The translations under genes were made by a program, and so were the position numbers. Of a stretch of DNA of 64,000 bases, positions 11,091 to 20,999 are shown piece after piece (the first letter of the stretch is position 1; every line of letters begins with the position of its first letter). Source of the DNA: Nostoc sp. ATCC 53789 (GTDB taxonomy: Bacteria > Cyanobacteriota > Cyanobacteriia > Cyanobacteriales > Nostocaceae); assembly GCF_009873495.1 (NCBI RefSeq), contig NZ_CP046703.1, forward strand, positions 3,452,501 through 3,516,500, written 5' to 3'. A model generated the notes under the pieces. It had not been told where the DNA came from, did no database searches, and was given only the letters and a program-made list of their open reading frames with translations.

Positions 11091-12272
11091 ATGGCAAATT
11101 TTCTCCAACCGCCAAGATTACGCATTGGTGAAGACACTGAAGAAGAACGACGCGCCACTTGGCTAGAACTTTTTTATGATTTGGTTTTTGTAGTTGCAGT
11201 TTCTCAACTCGCCCACAATCTCAACGAGGATGTTTCTCTATCAGGATTATTTGGGTTTGTAGTTCTATTTATACCGGTTTGGTGGTCATGGATTGGTACC
11301 ACATTCTACGCCAACCGTTTTGATAGCGATGATGTAGGACATCGACTGCTGATTGGTATACAAATGCTCACAGCAGCAGCAATGGCTATTAATATCCACC
11401 ACGGTTTGGGTGAGAGTTCCCCTGGTTTTGCCATTTCTTATGCTCTCGGCCGGGCTGTGCTTGTAATAGAGTATGTCCGTGCTGGAAGACATATTCCCTC
11501 CGCACGTCCTTTGACTACTCGCTACGCTATTGGTTTTGCGATCGCAGCCTTGCTTTGGTTGATATCAGCATTTGTACCCATTCCTTGGCGGTTCGGATTT
11601 TGGGCGTTAGGAATCATTATTGACTTTGCTACACCTTTAACAGGATACAAGTTTCAAATGGGGTTACTTCCCCACGCCTCCCACTTACCAGAACGTTTCG
11701 GGCTATTTACCATTATTGTCTTGGGTGAAGCAATCATTGCAGTGGTCAATGGTGTTTCTGAGCAGAAATGGGATATTTTAACTGTGATTTCTAGCGTGTT
11801 TGGTCTGATTATCGCCTTTAGCTGGTGGTGGGTTTATTTTGATAATTTGGGTGGTAAACCTATTGAGACGGCGCGGACAGAAGGAAAGGTAAGTGTTGTC
11901 AATCTCTGGTTATACACCCATTTACCGCTAGTAATTGGGATTACTGCTGCTGGTGTTGGTGTAGAACAAATTTTGTTGAGTAAGGCAACTTTAGCGCTAC
12001 CCGATTCCCAGCGATGGCTCATCTGTGGTTCAGTAGCATTATGCTCTCTAGCTGTGAGTATTCTTCACCGATTTGGAGTGATCCGTTATTGCAAAATTCG
12101 TTCCCAGTACCGACTTGGGGGTGCAGTTGTGCTGATAGCGATCGCTATCTTTGGCAAAGGTTTGTTACCTGTTGCAGTCATTGCCCTTGTAGCTGTAGTT
12201 TCTGCTGTCCAAGTCGTTCAAGATTTGTATCAGAGTCGTCCCACTACCCGCTTGGTTGACCCGGAAATTTAG
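11091..12272 (+). CDS. Low temperature requirement protein A (LtrA) family membrane protein
   Basis: 393 aa polytopic membrane protein. The N-terminal RATWLELFYDLVFVVAVSQL block and the later HLPERFGLFTIIVLGEAIIAV block are typical of the LtrA family. About ten hydrophobic segments cover most of the chain. The family was named from Listeria; its molecular function is not established. A strong GC hairpin lies about 50 bp after the stop. The gene is monocistronic as far as visible. Confidence 0.88.
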   Translation: MANFLQPPRLRIGEDTEEERRATWLELFYDLVFVVAVSQLAHNLNEDVSLSGLFGFVVLFIPVWWSWIGTTFYANRFDSDDVGHRLLIGIQMLTAAAMAINIHHGLGESSPGFAISYALGRAVLVIEYVRAGRHIPSARPLTTRYAIGFAIAALLWLISAFVPIPWRFGFWALGIIIDFATPLTGYKFQMGLLPHASHLPERFGLFTIIVLGEAIIAVVNGVSEQKWDILTVISSVFGLIIAFSWWWVYFDNLGGKPIETARTEGKVSVVNLWLYTHLPLVIGITAAGVGVEQILLSKATLALPDSQRWLICGSVALCSLAVSILHRFGVIRYCKIRSQYRLGGAVVLIAIAIFGKGLLPVAVIALVAVVSAVQVVQDLYQSRPTTRLVDPEI

Positions 12273-12322
12273 TTTAGGGGCTTCCAAAAAATAAATTATC
12301 CAAAATTATTTGTCCATTTGTA

Positions 12323-12346
12323 GGGGCGCACAGCAAGCTGTGCGCC
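12323..12346. terminator. GC-rich hairpin after the LtrA-family gene
   Basis: GGGCGCACAG and CTGTGCGCCC form a perfect 10-bp stem around a CAAG loop. It may act as terminator for the LtrA-family gene; no long T-run follows, and similar hairpins occur dispersed in Nostoc genomes, so it may equally be a repeat unit. Confidence 0.5.
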
Positions 12347-12562
12347 CTTACTCAATTCATAGCCGTCTATCAGAGGTAGCAGAACCAAAGGAGGAATGTC
12401 ATCATTAGATGATGTACCTTTGGGTATTGAAGTCAAGTAGGTGAAATATTTATTAATATTATAAATAGGCAGTGTAAATTCAACGGCAGGAGTCAGAAAA
12501 AATTCTTAGTGGCAGATATTTCGCATTAATCATCAAATTTCTCAACAACGGGATAGAAGCTC

Positions 12563-12781
12563 ATGAAAGATCAGAAACCATCAGACTCTAAGCAATTCGT
12601 CGGAAATCTCAAGAACGGGATTTGGCTGTTTGGACTGTCATCCTGGGTATTTGGCATTACCGATCGCAGTATTGCTTCATTTGCAGATGGCTATCTATCA
12701 GCTTTAGACTTGACGCAACTATTCACTGCGGCTACATTCTTTGTGGCGTGGCTATTTTTGAAACCGGCATCCAGAGTTTAA
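12563..12781 (+). CDS. Small hypothetical membrane protein
   Basis: 72 aa. One clear hydrophobic stretch (about residues 18-31) and a second near the C-terminus (FTAATFFVAWLFL) predict two membrane helices. I do not recognise the family. It is isolated, 290 bp after the LtrA-family gene, and has a modest AGAAGCTC sequence before the ATG. A competing frame at 12622-12873 reads worse. Confidence 0.4.
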   Translation: MKDQKPSDSKQFVGNLKNGIWLFGLSSWVFGITDRSIASFADGYLSALDLTQLFTAATFFVAWLFLKPASRV

Positions 12782-13091
12782 GATCGGCGGCTGGTTGCGC
12801 TAGCACTGTCAAGATTCGGAAAGTTAGGGTATCGTCAGAGTTGGGCAAGCAAACTCGTGGATTGTACTTATGATGGGTTCGGGAATTTTTCACCATCCAG
12901 ACTTCTCAAATTGTTGCTAGATTGGATCTTTTTCCTTTTGAGGTAAGAGTTATAGCTTTTTTGATTTGGGTGTATCTAAAAAAATTTTCTAATTTTCCGG
13001 AATTGATTATGCTCAGGTGGTAGTCTCTATCAGACAAGCGATTTATACTGAAACTCTATAACGAAACCTTCGGGGTATATAACCCCATAAT
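12782..13091. other. Intergenic region, nothing recognised
   Basis: About 310 bp between the small membrane protein gene and the terminator after ftsH. I see no gene or RNA in it. Confidence 0.4.
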
Positions 13092-13120
13092 AAAAGCCCG
13101 GTCATGAAGACCGGGCTTTT
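13092..13120. terminator. Bidirectional intrinsic terminator after ftsH
   Basis: AAAAGCCCGGTC (13092-13103) and GACCGGGCTTTT (13109-13120) form a perfect 12-bp stem with a 5-nt loop. It has A/T runs on both sides, so it can end transcription both from ftsH (minus) and from the plus strand. Confidence 0.9.
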
Positions 13121-13171
13121 ATTAATACTTAGGAGTTAGGAATTGTTCTTAACTCCTAACTACTAATTAAA

Positions 13172-15013
13172 TTAGGCAAAAGCAGCAGTTGTCACATCGT
13201 TATTCGATAGAATTTCTTGCAACTCTTCAGCATCTACCGTTTCTTTCTCAACCAACATTTGGGCGATTTGATCTAAAATGTGGCGGTTGCCTACTAACAC
13301 TTCTTTAGCGCGTGTATAGGCTACATCCACAAGTTTACGGACTTCTTCATCAATTGCGGCGGCAGTTTCTTCAGAGAAATCGCGCTCTGACATGATATCC
13401 CGTCCTAGGAACATGTTACCTTGCTGACGACCAAGGGCGACTGGGCCTAAGCGATCGCTCATACCAAATCGGGTAATCATCTGACGCGCAACCCGTGCTA
13501 CTTGTTGCAAGTCATTAGAAGCACCGGTGGTAACTTCTTCTTCACCAAAGATTAATTCTTCAGCAATTCGACCACCCAAAGCTACAGCCATCTGATTTTC
13601 TAGATAAGCGCGGCTGTATAAACCTGTGTCCATCCGGTCTTCGCTGGGGGTAAACCAAGTTAAACCACCTGCGCGACCGCGAGGGATGATGCTAATTTTC
13701 TGTACTGGATCATAGTCTGGCATCAAAGCACCAACTAAGGCGTGACCAGCTTCGTGATAAGCAACCAAGGTTTTGCGCTTTTCGCTCATTACTCGGTCTT
13801 TCTTCTCTGGCCCAGCTAATACGCGGTCAATAGCATCGTTGATTTCATCCATCGAAATCTCAGTCAAATTCCGGCGGGCTGCCAAAATTGCGGCTTCATT
13901 CAACAGGTTTGATAAATCTGCACCAGTAAATCCAGGGGTACGACGGGCGATTTTATCCAAATCCACATCTTTCGCCAAGGTTTTGCCACGGGCATGTACC
14001 TTGAGGATTTCGCTGCGTCCGGCGTAGTCGGGACGGTCTACCACAACTTGACGGTCAAAGCGACCAGGACGCAACAGGGCTGCATCTAGAACATCAGGAC
14101 GGTTGGTAGCGGCAATGATGATGATGCCAGTATTACCTTCAAAGCCATCCATTTCGGTGAGCAACTGGTTGAGGGTTTGTTCCCGCTCATCGTTACCACC
14201 ACCTAAGCCAGCACCCCGTTGACGACCTACTGCGTCAATTTCATCGATGAAGACGATACAAGGAGCGTTGGTCTTAGCTTGTTCAAACAAATCGCGGACG
14301 CGGGATGCACCCACACCGACGAACATTTCCACAAATTCTGAACCGGAGATTGAGAAGAAGGGTACACCAGCTTCACCAGCTACGGCACGCGCGAGGAGGG
14401 TTTTACCTGTACCAGGAGGGCCAACTAAAAGTACACCTTTAGGGATTTTTGCACCAACGGCGGTAAAGCGATCGGCGTTTTTCAGAAAGTCTACAACTTC
14501 GTTTAATTCCAGCTTGGCTTGGTCAATACCAGCTACATCGCCAAATGTCACCTGAGTTTGTGGTTCCATTTGCACTCTGGCTTTGGATTTACCAAAGTTC
14601 ATAGCTTGGCTGCCTGGGCCACTTTGAGCGCGACGTAGTAAGAAGAATAAGCCAACCAAAAGCAATACAGGGAAAAATAAGCTGCTCAGTGCCTTAAACC
14701 AAAATCCTTCGTCGGTTTGGGGCAAAACAGAAATATCAACGCCTTTAGAAGTCAAAGTATTGATCAAGTCTGGATCGTTGACTAAAGTAACAATCCGTTT
14801 AGCTGGGTCATATTTGGGTGTAACCAGTGCTGTGGAGCGATCTGCACTCAAACTGACTTTTTCTACTCTGCCTTGCTGAACTTCTTGAATAAAGCGACTA
14901 TATCGCCATGTCTCTCTGCTTTGGGGTTGTTTGTCAAAAAATGCTGTTCCCAGCGCAATTACGACAATAAACAGCAGCGCGTACAGCCCTGCATTTCTCC
15001 ATCTTTTATTCAC
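13172..15013 (-). CDS. ftsH: ATP-dependent zinc metalloprotease FtsH
   Basis: 613 aa membrane-anchored AAA+ protease that degrades damaged membrane proteins, in cyanobacteria notably photosystem components. Order: N-terminal helix (about residues 9-25), lumenal/periplasmic segment, second helix (about residues 108-126), AAA domain with Walker A GPPGTGKT, Walker B IVFIDEID, the second region of homology [18 protein letters not shown], and the protease domain with zinc site HEAGH. All catalytic residues are intact. Cyanobacteria usually have four FtsH paralogues; the N-terminus suggests one of the FtsH1/FtsH3-like ones, not certain. A perfect terminator lies about 50 bp after the stop. Confidence 0.96.
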   Translation of the reverse strand: MNKRWRNAGLYALLFIVVIALGTAFFDKQPQSRETWRYSRFIQEVQQGRVEKVSLSADRSTALVTPKYDPAKRIVTLVNDPDLINTLTSKGVDISVLPQTDEGFWFKALSSLFFPVLLLVGLFFLLRRAQSGPGSQAMNFGKSKARVQMEPQTQVTFGDVAGIDQAKLELNEVVDFLKNADRFTAVGAKIPKGVLLVGPPGTGKTLLARAVAGEAGVPFFSISGSEFVEMFVGVGASRVRDLFEQAKTNAPCIVFIDEIDAVGRQRGAGLGGGNDEREQTLNQLLTEMDGFEGNTGIIIIAATNRPDVLDAALLRPGRFDRQVVVDRPDYAGRSEILKVHARGKTLAKDVDLDKIARRTPGFTGADLSNLLNEAAILAARRNLTEISMDEINDAIDRVLAGPEKKDRVMSEKRKTLVAYHEAGHALVGALMPDYDPVQKISIIPRGRAGGLTWFTPSEDRMDTGLYSRAYLENQMAVALGGRIAEELIFGEEEVTTGASNDLQQVARVARQMITRFGMSDRLGPVALGRQQGNMFLGRDIMSERDFSEETAAAIDEEVRKLVDVAYTRAKEVLVGNRHILDQIAQMLVEKETVDAEELQEILSNNDVTTAAFA

Positions 15014-15126
15014 TAAGGTCTATCCTCCGGTATTTTTCGCGCAATCGCCTAGCTTCTCTGCTCGGAAAGGTGATTATTAAGAATTATGTTAACTTATCTT
15101 AAGATATAACAAATTTGGCGTGGTTG

Positions 15127-15921
15127 TCATGCTAAAAAAAGCTCCCTTATTAGCTGAAAACTATGATGGTGGGGATTACATTGTAGCGACCCTGAAGGCT
15201 GATTAACGGTATGAATGGGAATAATCTCTACCACACTATTAGTGTAAGCGATCGCTTCAAATCTCTGGACTAACTCGGCACTCCAAGTTTCTTCTCGCAC
15301 TGGCTGTTGGTGCTTTTGCAACCAGTTTACAAGTTGCGATCGCCCAATTCCCGGCAAAATTCCGGCTTTTATTGGTGGCGTGTACCAAGTGCGATCGCAC
15401 CATCCCCAAAGGTTGCCTGTACTAGTTTCTAGCCAATTTCCTTGAACATCGACTAATATTGCTTCTTGAGCATCTGAGCTAGTTTTTGCCAACCAAGCAC
15501 TCAAATAATTTCCAGTTTTATGAGAAGGGAGAGAGCGAGAAAATTCAGGACTCGCAACTGCACACGAAATACCATTTTTTTGTTTTTCTGTCAAATTTTG
15601 TGGTAATAATCTACCAGTTATCCATTCCCGTCCATCTGGAAAAAGGGTAATTCTGAGAACGGGGAAGTGTGCAAGGAGAATTTGAGCGCCTTGACGCAGA
15701 CGGTTCCAATCGGGTTGTTGCCAACCAAAAGTTTGGATTGAGAAAAGTAAGCGATCGCAGTGTGCTTGCCAATTAGTTAAATTACTATCTAGGGAGTTCT
15801 CATAAACCCGCAATGTGGTAAAAATAGTTGCTCCATAAAGTAAACCCGGATCGTTAATGTTTAGTTCTAGGGTTTGAGAGTGAATTAATTTACCGTCATA
15901 CCAAAAAATATTATTTGTCAT
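15127..15921 (-). CDS. pabC: Aminotransferase class IV, probable 4-amino-4-deoxychorismate lyase
   Basis: 264 aa fold-type IV PLP enzyme. It probably releases p-aminobenzoate and pyruvate from aminodeoxychorismate for folate synthesis. Visible features: the N-terminal YDGKL and GLLYGATIFTTLR segments, the PLP-binding Lys in SHKTGNYL, and the ETSTGNLWG cofactor-phosphate loop. A branched-chain or D-amino-acid aminotransferase role cannot be excluded, since these enzymes share the fold; length and sequence favour the lyase. It lies 113 bp upstream of ftsH on the same strand and may share its transcript. Confidence 0.78.
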   Translation of the reverse strand: MTNNIFWYDGKLIHSQTLELNINDPGLLYGATIFTTLRVYENSLDSNLTNWQAHCDRLLFSIQTFGWQQPDWNRLRQGAQILLAHFPVLRITLFPDGREWITGRLLPQNLTEKQKNGISCAVASPEFSRSLPSHKTGNYLSAWLAKTSSDAQEAILVDVQGNWLETSTGNLWGWCDRTWYTPPIKAGILPGIGRSQLVNWLQKHQQPVREETWSAELVQRFEAIAYTNSVVEIIPIHTVNQPSGSLQCNPHHHSFQLIRELFLA

Positions 15922-15955
15922 TTATTCAATGCTCAATGCCCAATGCCCAATTTGC

Positions 15956-16741
15956 TTAATCTTTGGGGGGAAACATAATTTTTTTAGTACCTTCAGGAGT
16001 TGTAATTACCTTTCCTCCCAAAGCTTCAATCTCTCTAATTGCGCGTTTTTGAGTTCTCTCATCAACTTGATTATTTAAAACTATTGCCCAGGTAGCAATT
16101 TGAGCATATTTGCTGTTAGGGTTTCGATTCAGAAATTCAGCAGTTTTTTGAGAAGTATGAGCAATCATCTGACTTTCTGGATCTGAAAAGTTACTAGCCC
16201 AGTTTGCCGCCGTTGCAAAAGACTGTTCGGCTGCTTTAGCGTTGCCTAAAAATAATAATTCATCAACTCCTTTATAACGCCATACGTAATAAGACTTTTC
16301 GGGAACAAAGGGGGATAGTGATTTTAAGCCTTTCTCTGATAGTGCGATCGTGCGTTCTGGCATAGCAGCATACAATGAAGTACTAATAGAAAGACTCCGA
16401 TATGCTGCTAAAAATCGTGGGTCACGTTCTAAAATTACTTCAAAATATTCTGGACTTAAACTGTAACCTGTTTTATCCCGAACTTCATCATCTCCGAAGT
16501 ACTGTAAGAAATTGAGATATACCAAATCTGCAATTAAATTGTCATAACTAAAAGTAGGCATTTTTGTGAGAAAATTCAAACGGAGATGTTCTGATTTTAT
16601 TTCTTTTTCCAGAGTTTCTAAAGAGGCAGATTGTTTACTATCTATAAGTGTTTGCAATTGAGGGAATTGAATCAAGCCAATTCCTAAAATAGACACACAA
16701 ATTATAAAAGGTGTAGCTATGGCTTTACGCTGCAACAACAT
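15956..16741 (-). CDS. Conserved membrane-anchored hypothetical protein
   Basis: 261 aa. One N-terminal hydrophobic anchor (about residues 9-28) precedes a soluble, mostly helical domain. The segment from about residue 85 to 200 has spacing like tetratricopeptide repeats (RDPRFLAAYRSLSIS, KAAEQSFATAANWA). I do not recognise a named family; similar cyanobacterial proteins are usually annotated hypothetical. It ends 34 bp before the pabC-like start and may be the first gene of that transcript. Confidence 0.65.
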   Translation of the reverse strand: MLLQRKAIATPFIICVSILGIGLIQFPQLQTLIDSKQSASLETLEKEIKSEHLRLNFLTKMPTFSYDNLIADLVYLNFLQYFGDDEVRDKTGYSLSPEYFEVILERDPRFLAAYRSLSISTSLYAAMPERTIALSEKGLKSLSPFVPEKSYYVWRYKGVDELLFLGNAKAAEQSFATAANWASNFSDPESQMIAHTSQKTAEFLNRNPNSKYAQIATWAIVLNNQVDERTQKRAIREIEALGGKVITTPEGTKKIMFPPKD

Positions 16742-17168
16742 ATTTTTCTTGTCTTATAAGGCAGAAGCAACTCATTATATATAATATACTTCTTATAAAA
16801 TTACTCAGCTATATAGTCACACAAGAGTATCCATTAAGCAGCTACTATCACAGTCTATCTTTACCTCAAGAGATAGTGAAAACAGGTAGAACCGCAAGCC
16901 AAACTCAAAGTATTATATTATACATGAAGCAAAGGTATGTAGGGCATGATTTATGCTTTCTTATTTGCAAAATCTGAATAAATTATTTTCTTTTGTGAGA
17001 TGAAATTAGCTGCTAAAAATTCTAGCTTTACTTCTCTTAAGCGAGAAATTCTTAAATTATTAAGTTCCTTTGGTATTACTGAGTTTTGTTAAGTAACAGT
17101 AGTTAGATTTAGAACATCATTTAGAATAAAATTTTGTTCGCAATTAGACCTGTTGTGTCCTTAATCTT
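16742..17168. other. AT-rich intergenic region
   Basis: 427 bp between divergent units. No gene or RNA is recognised. It should hold the promoter of the three-gene cassette starting at 17169. Confidence 0.4.
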
Positions 17169-17627
17169 ATGCTAGATACTGTAGTTACGAACAACTTGGA
17201 AAATAATAGTCTATCCATTCAGGCAAAAAATAGTGATTTTAAAACAATAGTTACGAATCTTAATGCCGATAAAAAAGGACTGGATGTTGATGAAATTATT
17301 GATGCCATCAAAACAGTAATAGTTGAAGCTATTGATTTAAAAATTACTACTTGGGTAGCAGAGTCATCCGATCAGCAACAAAATGACACAGAAGTAGCCA
17401 AACCAGGTAATCGAATATATACCCGAATTAATCTTGTTAGTGGTGATATCCAAAATGAGATTGGTAGTCAATTTACTGATAGTGGGCCCTATAAAGAAAT
17501 TCGCGAATTTCATTTGACTCAAATTAGAGATGGTCGGGAGATCATTCACAAGAATATAGAAAGTGTCGAAAAATTGTATGGATTTTTTATGGAAATCGTG
17601 AAAAATCATAAAAAATCAGAACTTTAA
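17169..17627 (+). CDS. Unknown protein with shared GDI...H module (cassette gene 1)
   Basis: 152 aa, no signal peptide or membrane segment. A helical N-terminal half (DEIIDAIKTVIVEAIDL) is followed by a module at about residues 82-145 with LVSGDI (GDI at 92-94) and a His at 115. The same arrangement, GDI then His 21-23 residues later, is found in both following genes. No named family is recognised. It is 126 bp upstream of the second gene on the same strand. Confidence 0.65.
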   Translation: MLDTVVTNNLENNSLSIQAKNSDFKTIVTNLNADKKGLDVDEIIDAIKTVIVEAIDLKITTWVAESSDQQQNDTEVAKPGNRIYTRINLVSGDIQNEIGSQFTDSGPYKEIREFHLTQIRDGREIIHKNIESVEKLYGFFMEIVKNHKKSEL

Positions 17628-17753
17628 GTATTCTTTGTTAATTACCCATTTAAGCTAAAATAGCTACCGAAACCTAGCCAAATCGTTAGGTTTATTTACT
17701 TGTATCTAGCTATTAATAAAATGCTACACCCAGAACTGTGAGAGAGTGAAACT

Positions 17754-18605
17754 ATGTCTAATCATATTCAAACTAAAGACCGAAATGTTGCTCAACCTCA
17801 AGATATCCAAAACCAAGCTAGGGTCTTGTTAAACAATTTAGTATCTTCTGTACAGACATTAGTTTCTGACATCACAGCCTTAGAAGTAAATACGATGGTT
17901 GTAGATAGAATTAATGCTTCAAAGTTTAATGCTTGGGAGGCATATCAAGAAATTTATTCTATACACGATCCAGACTACTTTGAGGCAAAAGGTATTCCAG
18001 AAGAAGGTTCTCAAGCTCAAGAGCTACATAAGCGTTATAGAAGTCTATTTAACCAAATTGAAAGAGAATATTTTTACCTTCTTCTTGAAGAAGGTTCAGA
18101 TTTTTATAATCCACAGGATGAGCGGGTAAAACGATATCGCCAGAGGCTTGAATATGCGAAGAAGCATCAACCAAACCTAGTCGAAGCCGATCAGGAAAAT
18201 GTGAAGCTAGCTCAACCAATACTACCTGCTCCAACTCCCGTTCTTGATGACAAAGATGGAAACAATCAAGAAGATTGGATTGAAACTTTTAAAGAGATTC
18301 AAAGACTTTTAAATAATGATAAATTTGTTCGTACCTTACGTAAAATGTATGAACTTAAAGCTGCACTTGATGGTGGTAATGTGAAAAGTACTAAAACTGA
18401 TATTATTTTTGCTCAAACTGTCATGCAGTTAGATGGAGATATTATTACTCGTTACCATAAAGAACTGTTTACTCTATCTGAAGACGCTAAAAATCTCATC
18501 ATTAATACACATAATCAAGGAGTTATTTCTGGAGAAAAGCAGTGGCGTGGAACATTTAGTTTTTTGATTAGTTTGGTACAGGGCATCGCAAATTTATCTC
18601 GATAA
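17754..18605 (+). CDS. Unknown soluble helical protein with GDI...H module (cassette gene 2)
   Basis: 283 aa, predicted cytosolic and largely helical. Residues about 15-140 are rich in charged helices (HKRYRSLFNQIEREYFYLL), then a Pro-rich linker (about 152-165), then a C-terminal module with MQLDGDIITRY (GDI 228-230) and His 253. A start at 17754 has GAGAGTGAAACT upstream. Its TAA stop overlaps the ATG of the next gene by one base, so the two are translationally coupled. Family unknown. Confidence 0.7.
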   Translation: MSNHIQTKDRNVAQPQDIQNQARVLLNNLVSSVQTLVSDITALEVNTMVVDRINASKFNAWEAYQEIYSIHDPDYFEAKGIPEEGSQAQELHKRYRSLFNQIEREYFYLLLEEGSDFYNPQDERVKRYRQRLEYAKKHQPNLVEADQENVKLAQPILPAPTPVLDDKDGNNQEDWIETFKEIQRLLNNDKFVRTLRKMYELKAALDGGNVKSTKTDIIFAQTVMQLDGDIITRYHKELFTLSEDAKNLIINTHNQGVISGEKQWRGTFSFLISLVQGIANLSR

Positions 18606-19576
18606 TGAACGCCAACATAACAAAAACAGACAACCAAGCTGATGTTGTACTCTCTCTATTTCTACAAGTTCCTCAAGGCGATCGCTTTGAACTTAAGGTT
18701 GAGCGATCGCAGTGTAGTTTTTACCTAAATGAGACAGTTGTAGAACAGATTCAGCAAGCACAAAAAACTGGTGTTTCTCTATACATTCCGCCCAAACTGA
18801 TAATTCCTCTTTGGTATTACGCCTGTTTCGGAAATAATGTTGTGTTTGGAAATAAAAAAGAAGTTACTGAAAAAGAAGTTAGTAATTTTTTTTACGTTAC
18901 TGTTATAGTCAATATTATAAAATCTTTTCTGAGTAAAACCGCACGGGGGAAAGTAAGTTTACAGTCTGGACTCACCTTTAATTCTTACTATGAGCAGCAT
19001 GAATCAGTTTCAGATGCTTATAAAGAGAAAGATATCATTTTGCAAAGCACTGTCCTTCTTAATGGTGATATATTCCACAAAATCAAGTTGGATTTTATGC
19101 AAAATTCCAACTGTTCCACAATTATTTCTGCTCATTATTGGCTAACAGAACAAATACTAAGTTGCTTTCGGACTAAACTAAATCTACTAGTTTGGGAAAT
19201 AGCTTCCCTGTTTCCTGCTAGTTTTGTAGTCTACAATTTACATCCAGTAAATGGGATACTATCAATATTTGCTTTGATAGGCTTCACTATAGTATTTGCT
19301 ACTACTCGCTACATACTTGTCAATCAACTGCAAAGACGTACTTCCATCAACTCTAATTTAATAAATTGGTTTGTATGGATGCTGATTTGTCTCATCCCTA
19401 TCATTGTTGGTGCTATTAGTAGTTTGAGTGATATTAAGTCTTTATTCTTGCCATTTTTGTCATTTATTGCCCCAAAAATTGCAGAGTACATTTTAAATTT
19501 TATTAGACCACTAGTTTGGAAAATTATTTTCACATTAGTTTCTGTCGTTACTCGTATTTATAAATTTTTTAGGTAA
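18605..19576 (+). CDS. Unknown membrane protein with GDI...H module (cassette gene 3)
   Basis: 323 aa. The soluble N-terminal part (about 1-185) contains VLLNGDIFHKI (GDI 154-156) and His 177, matching the module of the two upstream proteins. The C-terminal part has four to five hydrophobic segments (about 195-212, 218-237, 250-270, 278-296, 303-318), so the module sits next to a membrane domain. Translation is coupled to gene 2 by a TAATG overlap. The gene converges on ackA, with 9 bp between the stops. Function unknown; the arrangement suggests a soluble pair working with a membrane effector, which is inference. Confidence 0.7.
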   Translation: MNANITKTDNQADVVLSLFLQVPQGDRFELKVERSQCSFYLNETVVEQIQQAQKTGVSLYIPPKLIIPLWYYACFGNNVVFGNKKEVTEKEVSNFFYVTVIVNIIKSFLSKTARGKVSLQSGLTFNSYYEQHESVSDAYKEKDIILQSTVLLNGDIFHKIKLDFMQNSNCSTIISAHYWLTEQILSCFRTKLNLLVWEIASLFPASFVVYNLHPVNGILSIFALIGFTIVFATTRYILVNQLQRRTSINSNLINWFVWMLICLIPIIVGAISSLSDIKSLFLPFLSFIAPKIAEYILNFIRPLVWKIIFTLVSVVTRIYKFFR

Positions 19577-19585
19577 ATCCTATTT

Positions 19586-20824
19586 TTATTTTTGCAAAAG
19601 TTGCCAACATTGCCCGGCGATCGCCCAATCTTCTTGAGTATGAATAACTAATACCCGTACTGCTGAGTCAGTTGTAGCAATATCTTCATCCACAGGCTGC
19701 TGTTGATTTTTCTGAAGATCAAGTTTCAATCCCAAAAAACCAAAAGCTTCACAGGCGGCTTGGCGAATTTCCGCAGAGTGTTCACCTACACCTGCTGTAA
19801 ACACCAAAGCATCTAATCCACCCAAACTGGTAAGCATTGCACCGATCGCAGAACGTAGACGATGCACGTAGATATCCCACGCCAATTGAGCGCGGGAATT
19901 ACCTTGAGCGTTGGCGTAGCCCGTCGTAGACATCGCTTCTCTCACTTCGCGCATATCGCTAGATACACCCGAAATTCCCTTTAATCCAGAAGCTTTATTT
20001 AATATCTCATCCAACTTTTCGACGGAATAATCGCAATACCGCAACAGATAAATCAGAATTCCCGGATCAACTGAACCAGAACGACTACCCATCATCAATC
20101 CTTCTAAGGGCGTGAATCCCATTGTGGTATCAATACTGCGGCCGTTTTTAATTGCTGCTAAAGAGCAACCATTGCCCAGATGACAGGTAATTAACCGCTC
20201 AGGTGGAACATCTCGACCGAGAATTTGGGCAGCACGTTGAGAACAGTATTGGTGACTGATACCATGAAACCCATAGCGACGGATTCCTTGCTCTACCCAC
20301 TCATAAGGGCCGGGATAGATTGCGGCTGCATCGGGGAGAGTGGCATGAAATCCAGTATCAAAGACTGCTACTTGGGTGACATCTTTTAAGATTTCTTCAA
20401 TTGCTTCTATACCTTCCAAAGCTACTGGATTATGTGCTGGAGCGAGGTTAGATAAGCTAGCGATCGCCTTTTTGACATCCTCAGTAATTACTACACTATC
20501 TCGATAATCCTGTCCACCATGTACTATCCGATGCCCCACCACATCGATTTCTGACAACCGATCTATTACTTTGGTAGCACCATCAGTAAGTGTATGAAGC
20601 ATATAGGTGAGGTGTGCCTGTGGGGAATCATCAGAAATTGATTCTTGCAGTGTTGCACCTGTAGCAGTTTTCACTTCAATTTCTGCTACACCGCGATCTT
20701 GAGTCCAGTTGATTTTCCCTTCCCAAAGGGGTTGAGATGCTTCGGTGGAGAAAGCCTCATCTGCAATCTCATACAGACAACTCTTTTGGGTACTCGATCC
20801 GGCATTCAGCACCAATATCTTCAT
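19586..20824 (-). CDS. ackA: Acetate kinase, with a short in-frame repeat insertion
   Basis: 412 aa from the start chosen here. It interconverts acetate and acetyl phosphate with ATP. Family motifs are intact: MKILVLNAGSS at the N-terminus, FDTGFHATLP, HLGNGCSLAAI, PLEGLMMGSRSGSVDPG and FTAGVGEHSAEIR. Between REVREA and QGNSRAQLAWD is a segment MSTTGYANA encoded by a dispersed DNA repeat (19908-19936); most acetate kinases appear to lack it. An ATG at 20842 lies only two bases after a strong GGAGG, too close for good initiation, while the conserved start at 20824 lies about 20 bases after it. No pta gene is adjacent. Confidence 0.93.
   Translation of the reverse strand: MKILVLNAGSSTQKSCLYEIADEAFSTEASQPLWEGKINWTQDRGVAEIEVKTATGATLQESISDDSPQAHLTYMLHTLTDGATKVIDRLSEIDVVGHRIVHGGQDYRDSVVITEDVKKAIASLSNLAPAHNPVALEGIEAIEEILKDVTQVAVFDTGFHATLPDAAAIYPGPYEWVEQGIRRYGFHGISHQYCSQRAAQILGRDVPPERLITCHLGNGCSLAAIKNGRSIDTTMGFTPLEGLMMGSRSGSVDPGILIYLLRYCDYSVEKLDEILNKASGLKGISGVSSDMREVREAMSTTGYANAQGNSRAQLAWDIYVHRLRSAIGAMLTSLGGLDALVFTAGVGEHSAEIRQAACEAFGFLGLKLDLQKNQQQPVDEDIATTDSAVRVLVIHTQEDWAIAGQCWQLLQK
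19908..19936. repeat. Short dispersed repeat inside ackA
   Basis: The 29-bp unit GCGTTGGCGTAGCC..GTCGTAGACATCGC matches a second copy at 33673-33701 at 26 of 29 positions. It lies in frame within ackA and adds about nine codons at a position where the family normally runs straight through. It resembles the very small mobile repeats described from Nostoc punctiforme. Confidence 0.75.
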
Positions 20825-20999
20825 AGGACAACATAAAAACATGACCTCCTTTGATCATGTCACCAAGTGTAGCCTAATGTTTCTAGCCTATAGTCATAAT
20901 ATGCAGCAAAGGTGTGTTTCCAGCGCTAAAATTTTGTTGAATTATTTTTCAAAGCGATCGCTCACAGATTTTCTATGAACTCTTCCGGTGTAACTTGCG

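Noticed and set aside
12622..12873. 83-codon plus-strand frame overlapping the small membrane protein gene
   Set aside because: The other frame (12563-12781) has a better membrane-protein pattern; this one has irregular composition and no family.
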